NCBI GenBank assembly: GCA_021292165.1
Contig: CM037879.1
Location: 163,486,886 to 163,550,885, forward strand
Direction of reading: 5' to 3'
DNA: 64,000 nt
Source: Shinisaurus crocodilurus
Taxonomy: Eukaryota; Chordata; Lepidosauria; Squamata; Shinisauridae
Under the pieces are notes generated by a model. That model saw only the letters and a program-made list of their open reading frames with translations, made no database searches and was not told the DNA's origin. The number at the start of each line of letters is the position of its first letter. Within the stretch, counting starts at the first letter, position 1. Of this stretch, positions 46,390 through 58,393 are shown one piece after another. A program made the translations under genes and the position numbers.

Positions 46390-46600
46390 ACTTATCTCTT
46401 TTAAATGCAGGATTTTTTGTTGCTGCTTTTAAAATAATACTTTTTAATGTGTTTTATTACTGGTTTTATCCTTGGCTTTATTGTTTTGGTTTTATTATAT
46501 ACATTGCCCTGAGAGCTTCGGACATAGGGCAACTCATAAATTGAATTAATTAATGAATGGATGGATGAATAAATAAATAAATAAATAAATAAATAAATCA
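46390..46600 (+). repeat. LINE (L2-type) 3' end
   Basis: atacattgccctgagagctt followed by cggacatagggcaactcata and a gaataaataaata tail, the same tail design as at 2470-2585. Confidence 0.65.
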
Positions 46601-47199
46601 AACAAAAGGTGGCATAATTAGAATCCAGGCAATAACCAGACAGTGGGGGCAGTAGTATGGTAACCCCCTTGGTGCCTGAGGAGAAGGGACAGCCCATCCA
46701 TTGGAGAAGTATGGATGGTCTACTGCAGAAGCTTGGTGGTTTGTGCTCTAAGCTCCTGTAAAGCAGGCTATGGAAATGTTCAGGGTGGAACCCCATGGCC
46801 ATGGCAATAGACCATGGCAACAGGGCGGGGTTCTGGTTGCTGGTGCTGCTGCTGCTCCTTGGCTCTTACCATGCTCTCACCCAGTGCCTCAGAGAGTGAG
46901 GTCACTGGGGGGGGGGAGCTTCCTCAGGCGACAAGACAGGAAGGGACCTGCCACCCTTTCCCATAGCTTGTAGTGCCACTGCAAGGCACTGAGGACAAAA
47001 AGTTTGAGGGTGGTGCAGCCACACTGAGTTTCCTTTGGTTGGTTGCAGAACTGAGGTAAAAGAAGGAGGGGGGGGATGGTCTGTCACCAAAACAGGTTGG
47101 AGAGTTAAGGGTAGTTGAGCGCTCAGTGGTTGGCTGTGGTTAAAAGGACAAAAATATATGATCTGAAGTCTGTTGAAAATGTGGGTGTACAAGTACAAG

Positions 47200-47620
47200 T
47201 AGAGACATTGAGCATTTCTAGACAAGGCTGTTTAATTCACTGTTTCTACTTCCAGTTTCATTGCAGAATTAAGATTGGAGTTCTACATGGATTATTTTGC
47301 TTTCCTACCCTTGTATACTTTCCACTACATAACCTTTAGGTGGCGCTGTGGTAAAAACAATAGAATACATTAATCCAGGCAATAACCAGACAGTGGGGGC
47401 AGTAGTATGGTAACCCCCTTGGTGCCTGAGGAGAATACATTGTGGAATAACACAACTACACTAGCAGGGCTAGTAGGGTTTTTTTTGTTTTCACAAATAA
47501 TACTGAGTTTTCCTTGCTCCAACCTGCTCCCCTCCCGTGAAATTGCTTTTAAAAACTGGAAGCAAAACTGGACGGTGATGTCATCTAAAGCACATGTAGA
47601 CAACCATGAGGGAGGGATGA
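47200..47620 (+). repeat. Unclassified interspersed repeat, copy 2, with an insertion
   Basis: Homologue of 30130-30470. Interrupted at 47372-47431 by a 60-bp copy of nearby DNA. Confidence 0.6.
47372..47431 (+). repeat. 60-bp templated insertion copied from 46622-46681
   Basis: aatccaggcaataaccagac through ggtgcctgaggag is identical at both places, about 750 bp apart. The copy is flanked by agaatacatt on both sides (47362-47371, 47432-47441). The related repeat at 30391 lacks it. Confidence 0.85.
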
Positions 47621-47639
47621 TGAACACACAATAAAAGCC

Positions 47640-49260
47640 TCATCTAGAAAAGCTCTTTATGCTAGCTAGATTTTGTGGGCCTCAAGATTCTTTGGGAGTC
47701 ATGGTCCTGATCTGAAAGACCTCCTTCTAGTTCCCTTTGCGCAGTGGCTACTCACAGGTGAGAGGAAGACACCATGAACCTGCTGAAGCGCACTTAAAAC
47801 GCTTTCCACGTTGTAACAAAAACTTCACACAAACATTATTTCCAAGATCCTTTCTGAGATTTGTCTATGGACTATCAAGTCATGAAAACACCGTAATGGA
47901 TATCATGTTTCTAGCCTCTTCTTTTTAATTGTGTATTGTTTGTGCTGTACTTAGATAATCCCAAGTCCCATATTCTGAATGCAACAACTAACTGGGTTCT
48001 TTCCAGAGTTGTGCTTGTCTTTGACTAAAATGCTACGGAGACTTTTCCTTGATGTATAATCACATAGAGCTATGCTCAAATGACCTCTCAAAATTCTCCA
48101 TCCTATTTGTGGGCAGAGACAATTTCATTGAATTTCTCTAGGAGGAGGGGAATTCTCCAGCAGTTTATTCACAGCTGGGGCTCACCATTGGCAGTGGTTG
48201 TTGTAGCAGAGCTTCTTTCTTTTTTTCCTAAGGGTTTTTTATTTGATTTGATTTGATTTGATTTATTTTTTTGCACTGCCTCTGCAACTGTGTTGGCAGC
48301 CTCCACAATGCCCCATACCTAGTGTCATTCTGAGGAATTCAACCAGGGGGGCAGGGAGAAGGAAGATGGCCACCACGAAAAATAAATTGTGAAGAAAATT
48401 TGGAGAACATTCTGCAATGGGGCCTTTTACACCAGACAGGAAGAGGAATAAGAAAAGAAAAATCACAGAACTTGTCTGACAAAAATGTGTTCGGAGAAAT
48501 TTTGGCTTAGCTCTAGTTGCTATTCCTCAGGGCTCAGCACCTTCCCCAGGATCTTCCAAATGTGAAATTTCTGAGGGGTAATTGTGGATACATCTTGTTG
48601 CTTACGATACCACTACTTCTCTGAAAGCCCTGTAGCGGGTATGAGTGGGGGTGGTGTTGCGTCCAGCTCCAGGGAAGAAGCAGAGCTAGTCCTGTGCCAA
48701 AATCTGCCCTCCAATTTCCTGTAAGTTTTCTTCCCTCACAAAAGAGGGCTTAATTTTTCTTCCTCATTCTCAGGGCATTTTATAATTTGTTTTTTAAATT
48801 CCTTTTGGTAGTGTTTTTGAGGTTACCTAATCACTACAAGGTGACTGAGGGTGCTGTGTGTTGCTGTTTTTCTTTCTGTTACGCATCTCTCCATTACAGC
48901 TTCCCTGGCTTGCTTGCGCTTCCTGATCTGAAAAAGCCCCAGGGGAGGAATTACTTCATGATATCTTCCCCTGGGCTTTAATTGAAGTGTGGGAAGCCGA
49001 GGAGGCCACAGCTGCAGGAGAAATGGTTGTACAATGAAAAACAGGACTCTCCGTACACTCCTCAGCCACCTCATAAGCAAAATAAGTGCAAGAACCCCAG
49101 ACCCAACCTGTGAGAGTTTCTCTGAAATTTTGTTCTCCTTTAAATTTATTTTCGAAAGCAGCTTCATATGTGGCAAAGCCTTCCTTCCAAGTCTCCGAGT
49201 CTAAATATTTTCTGGCTGCAAATGGGCAAAAACCTTGCATTTAATATGAATGCATGCTGG
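47640..49260. other. Intergenic, nothing recognised
   Basis: Only simple repeats (tttga repeats at 48240-48270). Open frames here overlap on both strands and have no family signature. Confidence 0.4.
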
Positions 49261-49294
49261 GGGAAAACCAACTGCCTCCCAGTCCCTTGCTAAT

Positions 49295-52159
49295 CATCAT
49301 CATCATCAGGCGATCACTCGTGACCGAGTAAGATTGTCTTCCGGGATAAAAGGAGGAAATTCTAAAGAAGATTGTGTAGACTCTAGCGATGGGTCCGTAA
49401 GTGACTGTGGAGGCCAATTCTAGATCCACACAGCTTCCCACAGTGAGGACACAGGTTACCAGATAGAAGATGGTCCTGTAAAGGATTCATTTGACGTGCT
49501 TTTCGCTTAGCACGTTTCTCCCTTTCACCTTGCACTCGGGCTTCTTCAAAGTCCATGGAACCTTTGTGAAAGGCCAACCTCCATTTAGATCGTTCATGGG
49601 CCAGAGCTTCCCAGTTTTCGATGTTTATATTGCATTTTTTTAGATTAGCTTTATGAACATCTTTAAACCTCTTATATTGACCACCGATATTCCGCTTTCC
49701 ATCCTTGAGTTGGGAGTAAAGTAACTGCTTTGGGAGACGGCAGTCAGGCATTCGAACAACATGACCGGTCCACTGAAGTTGGTGTTGAAGGATCATTTTT
49801 TCAATGCTAGTAGTCTTTGCTTCTTCCAGTACACTGACATTTGTTCGCCTATCTTCCCAAGTAATTCGCAGGATTTTCCGGAGGCAACGTTGATGAAACC
49901 TTTCAAGGAGGTGGAAGTGACGTTTATAGATAGTCCATGTTTCGCAGGCATACAATAAAGTTGGTAATGCAATGGCTTCATAAACCAGTGTTTTGGTCTT
50001 CTTACAAATATCCCGATCCTCGAACACTCTATGTTTCATTCGAGAAAATGCGGCACTTGCGGAGCTCAAACGATGCTGGATTTCACTGTCGATGTTAGCT
50101 GTAACAGAAAGATAGCTGCCAAGATAGAGAAAATGATCGACATTTTCCAGTATTGTCCTGCCAAGCTGGATAGATGGCATCACCAAAGGGTTAGCTTGCA
50201 CTTGCTGATGAAGCACTTTGGTCTTTTTGATGTTAAGTGAGAGACCAAGTTTTTCGTATGCTTCTGCAAAAGCATTTAGGATAGTTTGGAGATCATCCTT
50301 TGAATGTGCGGAGACCACATTATCATCAGCATACTGAAGTTCCACAACGGAGGTTGTAATTACCTTACTTTTTGCTTTCAGCCTGCTGAGATTAAAAAGC
50401 TTTCCATCTGTTCGATATATAATTCCCACACCAGTGGGAAGTTTCCCCTTGACAAGATGTAAAACCATGGCGATGAAAATGGCAAATAATGTTGGGGCGA
50501 TAACACATCCCTGTTTAACACCTGATCCCACTTTAAATGGAGCACCATGAGAGCCGTTGTTGTCCAAAACCGTTGCCGTCATGTTGTCATGGAGAAGTCG
50601 CAAGATATTCACAAATTTATTGGGGCATCCAATTTTCATAAGGATAGTCCAGAGAGCTGTACGGTCTACAGTATCAAAGGCCTTAGCCAAATCGATAAAT
50701 GCCATATAAAGGGGTTGATTTTGCTCCCGGCATTTTTCTTGGAGCTGACGTGCAGTAAAAATCATGTCTACTGTCCCTCTAGAGGGGCGGAAACCATATT
50801 GAGTTTCAGGGAGGATCTCTTCTGAAATAGATAGAAGACGGTTTGCGAGAATCCTAGCAAATATTTTACCTGCGGTTGCTAAGAGAGAAATGCCCCGATA
50901 GTTTCCACAGTCTGTTCTATCACCCTTCTTAAAGAGGGTGATAATTATGGCATCCCTGAAGTCTTCTGGGATCTCTTCTCTTATCCAGATTTTTTCAATG
51001 AGTTTATGAAGATGTTGTACAAGTTCGGGGGCCCCTTCTTTAAAGATTTCAGCAGGAATCCCATCTGGTCCACTAGCTTTGTTGTTATTCATTTGATTAA
51101 TGGCTTTTTTTACTTCATCCAAAGTGGGGAGTATTGCAAGTTCCTCTTTAATTTGTTTTTGTGGGATTTGCGAAAAAATCTCATTATCCACCTTAGATTT
51201 ACGATTTAAAAGGTCATAATAATGCTCTTTCCAACGCAGTGCAATAGACTCTTTGTCTTTTAAGAGTTTGGTGCCATCTTTTGATTGTAAAGGGTTTGTA
51301 CCATAGGTTTTTGGTCCATAAATGGCCCTTGTGGCCTTAAAAAAGCCCCGTGCATCATGAGATTCTGCAAGTTGTTGAATTTCCTCAGCTTTCTTTTTCC
51401 ACCAAGCGTTCTTAAGTTCTCTTGTTCTTCTTTGGACCTCAGCCTTTGCGCTAGCGTAGGTTTTTTTCTTGGCAGCGCAGTTAATATCATTTTGCCATAT
51501 TTGGAAGGCTTTCCTTTTTTGGTCAATTATATATTTAATCTCATTATCATTTTCATCAAACCAATCCTGATGTTTCTTAGTTTCATATCCAATAGTTTGT
51601 TCACAAGCTGCAGTAATGGAGGTTTTCAGCTTAGACCAATGGTCCTCAATGTTGTCAGGAGGTTCCGTAGGTAGATGTTCCTTAAGAAGTGATTGAAGAC
51701 GAGTTTGCTTAATAGGATCTTGAAGGACTTGGATGTTCATTTTACGCCTTGGTTTCCTTCCTTGAAGCCTACGTTGGGGAGCAATGTTGATAACCATTGT
51801 GGACCGGATTAGTCGGTGGTCTGTCCAGCAGTCGTCGGCACTCACCATGGCCCTAGTAAGAAGTACATCGCGGCGATCTCTAACACAGACAATTACATAA
51901 TCCAGAAGATGCCAGTGCTTTGACCGTGGGTGCTGGCATGATGTTTTAAGCTTATTCTTTTGTCGAAAGAGCGTGTTTGTAATAGTGAGATTATGCTCTG
52001 CACATATAGACAAAAGTAAGAGTCCGTTCGGGTTGCTATTACCAACTCCGTCTTTTCCAATAGTTTCTGGCCATAAATCAGAGTCACGCCCGACTCTTGT
52101 GTTAAAATCGCCCAGGAGGATAATTTTATCCTCCTTAGGTATCTCTGACAGGAGAGTGT
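49295..52159 (-). mobile_element. 5'-truncated non-LTR retrotransposon (LINE)
   Basis: 2.87 kb. Flanked by a 27-bp duplication with one mismatch (49268-49294 and 52160-52186, ccaactgcct(c/g)ccagtccc...), so both insertion ends are certain. The 3' tail on minus is a short tga repeat. The 5' truncation falls inside the endonuclease domain. A shorter sibling is at 12569-13053. Confidence 0.93.
49383..52159 (-). CDS. LINE ORF2 fragment: endonuclease end, reverse transcriptase, C-terminal zinc finger
   Basis: About 925 codons open without a stop from the truncation point to TAA/TGA at 49383. Order: C-terminal half of an APE-type endonuclease (LLGDFNTRVGRD about 20, DYVIVCVRD, WTDHRLI about 110); reverse transcriptase about 340-640 (NNNKASGPDGIPAEIFK, ALPIIITLFKKGDRTDCGNYR-like block IIITLFKKGDRTDCGNYRG, YGFRPSRGTVDMIF, AFIDLAKAFDTVDR, catalytic LQYADDNVV); a thumb and tail with CETWTIYKRHFHLLERFHQR and WTGHVVRMPD; and a C2H2 finger C-x2-C-x12-H-x3-H at the very end. 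The protein lacks the endonuclease start, so it is not active as it stands. The clade (RTE/RTEX-like or related) is not settled. Confidence 0.9.
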
Positions 52160-52429
52160 CCAACTGCCTGCCAGTCCCTTGCTAATATCCCATTCTGCCT
52201 CTCCATGGTTTTTTTTTAATGTTTGATCCTGCTCCACATTGCTCATATGATCTGTTATAACCTCACTGATGAGAAGCCTCCTAAACATAGTTTGGGGGAG
52301 AACGGTGATCACCTTTCTGTCTCCCGCTCCATCCAAAGGCCTCTCAAAACAACAACGATGACATTCACCCTGCTCATCACTAGCTATTCTCCTCTTTACT
52401 CTTTATTTAACTTAAATGAATAGAACTTA

Positions 52430-52790
52430 CCTCGCACAGGCGCTTCACTCACCTGCCTGCTTAACTCTCTACCTCGGTGCTTTGTTAATCAGCCGGGGCT
52501 CCACTCGTACTCATGGTGCCTTCCACTTGTGCGAGGCGGAATAGTGGGTGACGCCCTTGTACGGATAGACAATGTTCTCATGGTAGGCGGTCTCCTGGTA
52601 CATTTTTAAAACATCTACATATTCCAACAACAGACTGGGTGGTTACATACCATAATAGCAATGCCTTTTCCATTTTGGGGGTCGCCAGCATGGTATGGAA
52701 CCATACCATCCATCCTAACCACATGCAGCAGAGCATGTTAAGATTCTTGGGGACGGTAGCAGAGGCAGAGGCTACCATGCTGCTCCAGTT
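52430..52790 (-). pseudogene. Possible processed-pseudogene remnant, parent not recognised
   Basis: On the minus strand 52520-52610 reads MYQETAYHENIVYPYKGVTH followed by YSASHKWKAP and a stop, an unusually protein-like stretch. Upstream, DGMVPYHAGDPQNGKGIAIM is open in a different frame and an ATGGTAGCCTCTGCC start lies near 52775. The frames do not join. I could not name a parent gene. Confidence 0.3.
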
Positions 52791-52969
52791 GATTTATAAG
52801 CAGAGTCTGTGATATTTTTCAGGACCTGTGGAGAGTCCTTACCCTGGCAGCCCAGCGGTAACTGGATTAGATAGGCATCTAGCTACTCCAGCTTTACCGC
52901 TGAGAATAAATCTACCCTAAATTGCACTTAACTACACACAAAATTAGTAACTATCACCACCTATTTATT

Positions 52970-53220
52970 TCATTTCTACCTCCCCTTTCCTCCAAGGAGT
53001 CCAAGGTGGTATCCATGCCTCTCCCTGCCCCATTTTATCCTCTCAACAACCCTGTGACTGTGAGGAGGTAGGTTAGACTGAGTGATAGCGACTGGCCCAA
53101 AGTCACCCAGTGAGCTTCATGGCTGAGTGAAAATTTGGACCTGGGTCTCCTTGGTCCTAGCCTGGGAAAGAGTTCAGATCTAACTGGGATACCAAGTGAA
53201 ACTCTGCCAGTTTCCAATCC
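52970..53220 (-). repeat. tRNA-headed SINE, squamate type, diverged
   Basis: aaggagtccaaggtggtatc, ctcaacaaccctgtgactgt and gactggcccaaagtcaccca match the body of the copies at 25180 and 39266. Confidence 0.75.
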
Positions 53221-53586
53221 ACTGCACTCCCCTGAAGGGTTAGCATAATCTTTCTCATTAACTTAACCCAACGGGTAAAGAGATTTGCACTGGGTGAGAT
53301 AAGATTTGTTAGAATCTCCCCAAACCAGAAGGATAAATACCAGTTTACTTAACTAAGAAATCCAGATAATCCAGAAAGATAATGTTATCTTGTGCAAGAG
53401 TTGCCTTTACCTTGGAAAACCAACAACTGATTTTCACATTACTTATCTCTGACAATAGCACAAATTGCATGCACATATGCTGTACTCGTTGTGCTCTGTT
53501 CTGGCTAGCCCTCCATTTCCCTTTCATTATTGCAGCCTTTCCCCCCTCCCCCATTTTAAAACTTCCTTAAGCAAATTTTGCATATA

Positions 53587-53786
53587 CAGGCAGTCCCCAG
53601 ATGACGAACGAGTTCCATTCTTAAGAATGTCTTTTGGCATTTACGCAAATTGCGTAAATTGCACAAATTGCGTAGTATACTACGATTTGTACTCTACGTA
53701 AACGACATAGCACCGGGGAACCCAGAAATCCATTCTTAAGTATGGGTTGTCTGTAAGTCGGACGTTCTTAACTCGGGGACTGCCTG
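53587..53786. mobile_element. Mariner-type MITE
   Basis: 200 bp, ends caggcagtccccagatgacg / cggggactgcctg, TA on both sides (53585-53586, 53787-53788). Interior carries aattgcgtaaattgc repeats. Confidence 0.85.
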
Positions 53787-53945
53787 TATTCATTGTCACT
53801 CCCCACCAATAGATACCTTATTTCTTTCTTTTGGAGAAGGGTCCTTTATGACCCTGCACTGCCATGCCTACTGCACAATCCCATGGAGATCTCTCAAAGT
53901 CCCTCCCTGATTTGGGGTGGGTGGGGTTTTTCCACATTCAAGCAA

Positions 53946-53946
<1 letters not shown>

Positions 53947-53981
<35 letters not shown>
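53947..53981. repeat. TG microsatellite
   Basis: About 17 uninterrupted TG units. Confidence 0.9.
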
Positions 53982-53983
<2 letters not shown>

Positions 53984-54139
53984 TGGTGCATGGTGCTCTG
54001 TGTGCATATTTAGTGTTATTTTAAAAAAAACAAACACAAAAAACACACACCAGGGAATCCTGAAAGGAGGAAGCAGCTTTGCTCTGAAAGGAGGAAGCAC
54101 CTTTGCACTGGAGAGATACATGAAAAGCAGCACATTTGC

Positions 54140-56500
54140 TTAAGAGAGGCTAGCCTAGCAAGGGACAAACAGAGCCAAAAGCAAAGTGTGAAGAACAGCA
54201 ACAGGGAGGTGAGTGCTGCTGGTGCAGACATACTCTCTTATGCCTGATGAAATCTCCTAAAAATTAGTCTGTGAAGCTGTAGAAAGTTATGATAATTTGA
54301 GAAAGTGTAATGGGGTTACAGGGGGAGGATAAGTGAATGGTTGGTAAAAAATTTGGGGAAGGGTAGCCGTATGTGGGGGAAGGTACTGTTGTGTGGGAAG
54401 GAAAGCTAGAGAAGGATATGAAGGAAAAGTGTGGGCTGATTTGGATTTTTGCCACCTATTCATCTATTATAACTGTGTTAGCTCAGATATTTTCATTAGT
54501 GAGGATTCCAGCAGACTGACACATGGTTGATCCCAGCTGCCTTATACATCACTGAGTTGATCTTTTGAGTAAACTATCAGCTAGCCAGTCAGTTATTCAA
54601 TAACTCTATTCTTATAATGTTTATCCAACAGAGCTGTGAAAAACTGTCACTGTGGGACGTGGGGGAGGTTGGGTTTTACCCATGTAATGTCCCAATGAAT
54701 AGGGATTAATGTGTGAACTTTCAAAACCATACTATTTATTTCACAATCAGTGGCCAATGGCTCCAGTTATAGATTGACAAACAATCTTTGGTATGTTGAC
54801 TAAAGTCCTTCCCAAGATTACAAGTATGCCTGCTGTCAATTTTTTCTTTTCCTTTAGAAAGCCTGACCCTGCTTTGCACAGGAATGGGAAGCCGCTCCGA
54901 AGGTCCCTCTCACTACAAGGTAAATTCACTGTTTCTCATTAACACATCTACCTGCTGAAAATTTCTTGTTTAGACATTTTAAGTATAGCTTAAGGCATAG
55001 GTTAAGGTAGGATATCCCCACCCCCCACCCCGGCTATTAGAAGAGGGCAAGGAAACAAATGGACTAGAGAATGGAGTATGACACTTGCTTTTGACCTTTG
55101 TGGAACAGGAGCACCAGATCAAAGCAGAGGTGCATGTTGTGTAAAGTTCTGAGGCACGTCCATGATTTTCCAGAACATGACAGCTTCATGGAACAAGGGG
55201 TATTCCCTTTAAAATAAAGGAAATCTCTTCAAACAAAGAATATTGGGCAATTCGGCTTTACACTGATTCAAATAAATCTCCATCTCTCAGAAATTTTCAG
55301 TGGCTATCATTCTGTACAAGGGTACAGATGGGCAACTTGTCATCAAGTAATCGCTAATGCTACCACTTTGTGAGACTTACCAGATGTCGGTAAGTGACTC
55401 AGCTTGCTGTTCTGTGTCATTCAAAATGTATTTATTTTATTTAATCTATTTTAATGTAATACATTTTAACACTCTGCCCTAGAGTGTCTACCCTTAGAGG
55501 ATAGCTTACAAACCAATTCAAATATAAGGGGTTGTATCCATCGTTAGTTCCACTTAGAGTAGACCCATTGAAATGAATGGGACTTAAGTGGATACAACCC
55601 AAAATATACAACCATATAACATAATAAAAAATATTAACACCAGCAGATAAAATAGTTATAAACGAACCTTAAAATCATCCTAATTTATTTAATAGATTTA
55701 ATACCCCCCTTTTAGGCTGTCTGGATTATTGGTTTAGTCTCAGATTGATCTAGTGACAGCAGGCAAATACTGTATTCACTGAAGAACCTTTGTAGTTTTC
55801 CTGGGGCCTGGCTTGTCACACACTTCCATTTCTGGCTTCCATCCTCCCAGCCCCATGCATGGAACTCAGGAGGAGTCCTACCCGTATTGTCCAAACAGTG
55901 GCGGCTGGTGAGGTTTGCAGTTGGTGGGGCTGACTTCTTTCTTTTGCTAGTGTATAGCGTGCATCACTATAATAGATGCAGTGGTGCACATGTACAACAC
56001 ACATGTACAGGTTTTAGGTGTGCATGCACACTTCTGGATAAACATTGTTTGCCAAACAAAAGCCCTCCACTGGCACTTCCCCCTGTAATGTATTTTTCAA
56101 AAGTATTAATTTACTACTCCTCTAGGAAGTGACACCTGATACAGTAATTTTTTCATTATCACACTAGATCTGATACTTATCCCTGGCTTATTACATTTTT
56201 GTAAATAAAGTTAGGCACCCTGAGGCCAGGATATAACATACCTTTCAGATTGTCAAAAAAAAAAAAAGATGAGGAAGGGATATCCCCTTACATACAAGAT
56301 TCAAAGTTACAGTGTCTGCATGCACTTAATATGTAGCCAACCTGATATCACTTTACTCCATTTCTCCACGTAACCTAGGTTACACTACTTTAATCATGGT
56401 TAATGAAATTATACCAGTGAAGTTACTCTGAGCACTCAAAACATTATATAAATACTATTTTTATTCTGCATATTTAATACTAGTTTCATATTTCCCAAAG
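54140..56500. other. Intergenic, no gene recognised
   Basis: AT-rich. A palindromic 'gttgtatcca ... tggatacaac' repeat at about 55530-55600 (same family as the gaagtaagtcc repeats) and scattered simple repeats. Nothing else recognised. Confidence 0.4.
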
Positions 56501-56529
56501 AAAGATGTCTCTTCTGCAAAACAGATATA

Positions 56530-56843
56530 CAGTAATACCTTGGATTACGAGCATAATTCGTTCCGGAACCATGCTTGTAATCCAAAATACTCGTACAATC
56601 ATGCCTTGGATTGAGAGCATAATTCGTTCCGGAAACGAGTTTGTAATCCAAAACACTCTTATATCAAAACGAAATTCCCCCAAAAATTTGTACAGAGATT
56701 TTTAATTTAAGCCGTACTACAGTACTTGTATTGCAAGATGTCGCTTGTATATCAAGTAAAAATAATAATAATAAATATTTAAAAATTTGCTTGTCTTGCA
56801 AAACGCTCTCAAACCAAGTTACTTACAATCCAAGGTATTGCTG
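56530..56843. mobile_element. Mariner-type MITE with duplicated left end
   Basis: 314 bp, cagtaataccttggattacg ... ccaaggtattgctg, TA on both sides. The first ~65 bp occur twice in tandem (second copy from about 56597: gccttggattgagagcataa). Related to 30579-30860. Confidence 0.85.
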
Positions 56844-56845
56844 TA

Positions 56846-57034
56846 CATCAAAGCGAGTTTCCCCATTAGAAATAATGGGAACTCTGCTGATTCGTTCCAC
56901 AACCATTTAATCACTGCTTTGCCGGCTCCCTGGCAGGGAGCCCCATGGAGGGAGCCGGCAAAGCAGTGATTAAATGGTTGTGGAACGAATCAGCGGAGTT
57001 CCCATTATTTCTAATGGGGAAACTCGCTTTGATG
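56846..57034. repeat. Long near-perfect inverted repeat
   Basis: Arms 56846-56931 and 56949-57034, 86 bp each with one mismatch, 17-bp spacer. The arms run from catcaaagcgagtttcccca to aaagca...ccggctccct. Confidence 0.92.
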
Positions 57035-57900
57035 TGCTGGCTCCTGGGCTCCTGGCTGCGCCTTGCCTCGCCTCCACTCGCTGTGCTGGGAAGCGGCACG
57101 GCAGCGTGAGGCGCCCGCAGAGCGAGTGGCCGCGGCACGTCTCCATGCATCTCCCTGCCAGGGAGACTGCTTTGCCGGTGGAGCCGCTCCCGCCTCTCCC
57201 TACCGCTGCAAGCGTCCCCCGAGGCGAGGCGCGTCTCCACGCATCTCCCTGCCAGGGAGCCGGCAAGCACTGCTTTGCCGGCTCCCTGGCAGGGAGCCGC
57301 GTGGAGCCGCTCCCGCCTCTCCCTACCTCTGCAAGCTTCCCTCGAGGCGAGGCCGCTCCCGCCTCTCCCTAGTCCCTAACTCTGCAAGCGGCGGCTCCGG
57401 ATGTGACGCGACGGAGAGGCGAGCCGCCGCTTGCAGAGGTAGGGACTAGGGAGAGGCTCCACCACACGTCTCCCTGGCAGGGAGATGCGTGGAGACGCGC
57501 CTCGCCTCGAGGGAAGCTTGCAGAGGTAGGGAGAGGAGAGATGCGAGGTAGGGAGAGGAGAGACGCAGGGAGATGCGTGGAGACGCGCCTCGCCTCGCGA
57601 GAAGCCCCCGCTCCTGGCCACTCGCTCGGCCGGCCGGCGCAGCAGCGCGAGGCGGCAGCCAAACCCGGCCGCGCCTCGCCTCCAGGGAAGCCCCGTGGAG
57701 GCGAGTCACGGCGCGGTTGCTCGCTCGCGTTGCTAGCATAAATTTAAATTTGAAAGACATCTCGCAACAGGAGGCACATGCGGCAGCAGCAGCTCGTGTT
57801 GCGAGACTTGCTCATCTTTCAAATGAACATTTATGCCAAATTTTTCCTCATCTTACGAGAAACTCGCAAACCGGGTTACTCGTAATCCGAGGTATTACTG
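57035..57900. mobile_element. GC-rich palindromic block ending in a mariner-type terminal repeat
   Basis: 57035-57730 is CpG-dense and built from repeated, often inverted, modules (ctccctggcagggag, cgtctccacgcatctccctg, gaggcgaggcgcg, cctctccctacctctgcaag). The right end, ctcgtaatccgaggtattactg (57879-57900) followed by TA, is the same terminal repeat as at 30579 and 56530. The matching left end is missing; the 86-bp inverted repeat stands in its place. Confidence 0.7.
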
Positions 57901-58393
57901 TATAACATAGAGACACATTTCTATTGTACACTCAGCTCATGCTCAAAGCCTTTCAGTGTAAGGGCAGTACAATGAACATCCTTCAGACTGGGGGCTGTGG
58001 TAGGCAACGATACAAAGACAATACAGAACACATCCCTCGCAAGACCCCAGTGGAGATTATAGGGTTGCCAACTCTGACTGAAGCTATTTCTGGATATTCC
58101 CTCTCCCCCCTCCCCACCCTGCGCAAAGCTAGCATGATGGGGGGAATTATAATGGGGCCGCCCATCTCCCTGGCATGCCAGCATTTCACAGGCAAGGAGT
58201 TTTTGTCATGTGTGGGGAGCATTCTGTGTATGCTACTTCGCCACTGCATTCTCATCCCCTACCGAGCCAGTTGTGAGTAGGGATGGGCTGACGCTGGGAA
58301 GTCCAGCGTGTTTGAGCACAACGGATTTCCTGCCCGCTTCCAATCCAATGATCAGAAGCGGGCTGAGTCAGGGGTATCCTGTGGACTTCTGTC

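Noticed and set aside
57035..57730. CpG island promoter of an unseen gene
   Set aside because: The block is built of inverted modules and bounded by a transposon end, and no exon or start was found beside it.
57063..57760. Arg/Pro/Ala-rich open frames in the GC-rich block
   Set aside because: High GC removes stop codons on both strands. The peptides mirror one another because the DNA is palindromic.
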